DNA of 6,198 nucleotides from Muribaculum sp. GTDB taxonomy: Bacteria; Bacillota; Clostridia; Lachnospirales; Lachnospiraceae. Below the pieces are notes generated by a model that was given only the letters and a program-made list of their open reading frames with translations, did no database searches and was not told the DNA's origin. Shown here piece by piece: positions 6,165-6,198 of this stretch. The first letter of the stretch is position 1, and each line of letters starts with the position of its first letter. Location: positions 1-6,198 of the forward strand of contig JAMPHH010000096.1 in the NCBI GenBank assembly GCA_023663505.1. Direction: 5' to 3'. Both the position numbers and the translations under genes were made by a program.

Positions 6165-6198
6165 GCAGAAATTTGTGAACTTTGAAAATTTTATACAG

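Noticed and set aside
6178..6192. CodY-like box
   Set aside because: The minus-strand sequence AATTTTCAAAGTT matches only one half of the AATTTTCWGAAAATT consensus; several mismatches in AT-rich DNA make it unconvincing.

Overview
The window looks like chromosomal DNA of a Gram-positive anaerobe of the class Clostridia, most probably a Lachnospiraceae-type gut bacterium. The reasons are the long-form ribosome hibernation factor, an M23 peptidase of a clostridial architecture, and a large secreted protein that combines CHAP-like domains, a GBS/Bsp-like repeat and many Ig-like repeats. The family assignment is inference; no rRNA or other taxonomic marker is present.

All three convincing genes lie on the minus strand, so transcription runs from high to low coordinates. 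First comes a 1187-residue secreted, probably cell-wall-active protein (5989-2426). It has a near-perfect ribosome binding site and two candidate promoters upstream (about 6074-6164). A 426-bp AT-rich intergenic region follows (2000-2425). It holds a cluster of DnaA-box-like 9-mers, several copies of a TTCACAAA/TTTGTGAA element and a well-formed extended -10 promoter for the next gene. That gene is hpf (1999-1472), for the long hibernation-promoting factor. After 48 bp comes a membrane-anchored or secreted M23 metallopeptidase (1423-296), probably read from the hpf promoter because no separate promoter or terminator is visible between the two. The last 295 bp are AT-rich, with two overlapping short open frames and an 8-bp inverted repeat, but no convincing gene and no clear terminator.

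Two of the three products act on, or are exported through, the cell wall: a CHAP-type cysteine hydrolase scaffold and an M23 zinc endopeptidase. The third stores ribosomes as inactive 100S dimers in non-growing cells. A shared stationary-phase or growth-transition role is possible but is inference.

The most notable points are these. The large protein has one intact CHAP-like domain followed by a duplicate that has lost both the catalytic Cys and His. The DNA of the intact copy is an AT-rich island (about 37% G+C by hand count) between segments of about 50-60% G+C, which suggests domain exchange. A DnaA-box cluster sits upstream of hpf with no dnaA gene in view.
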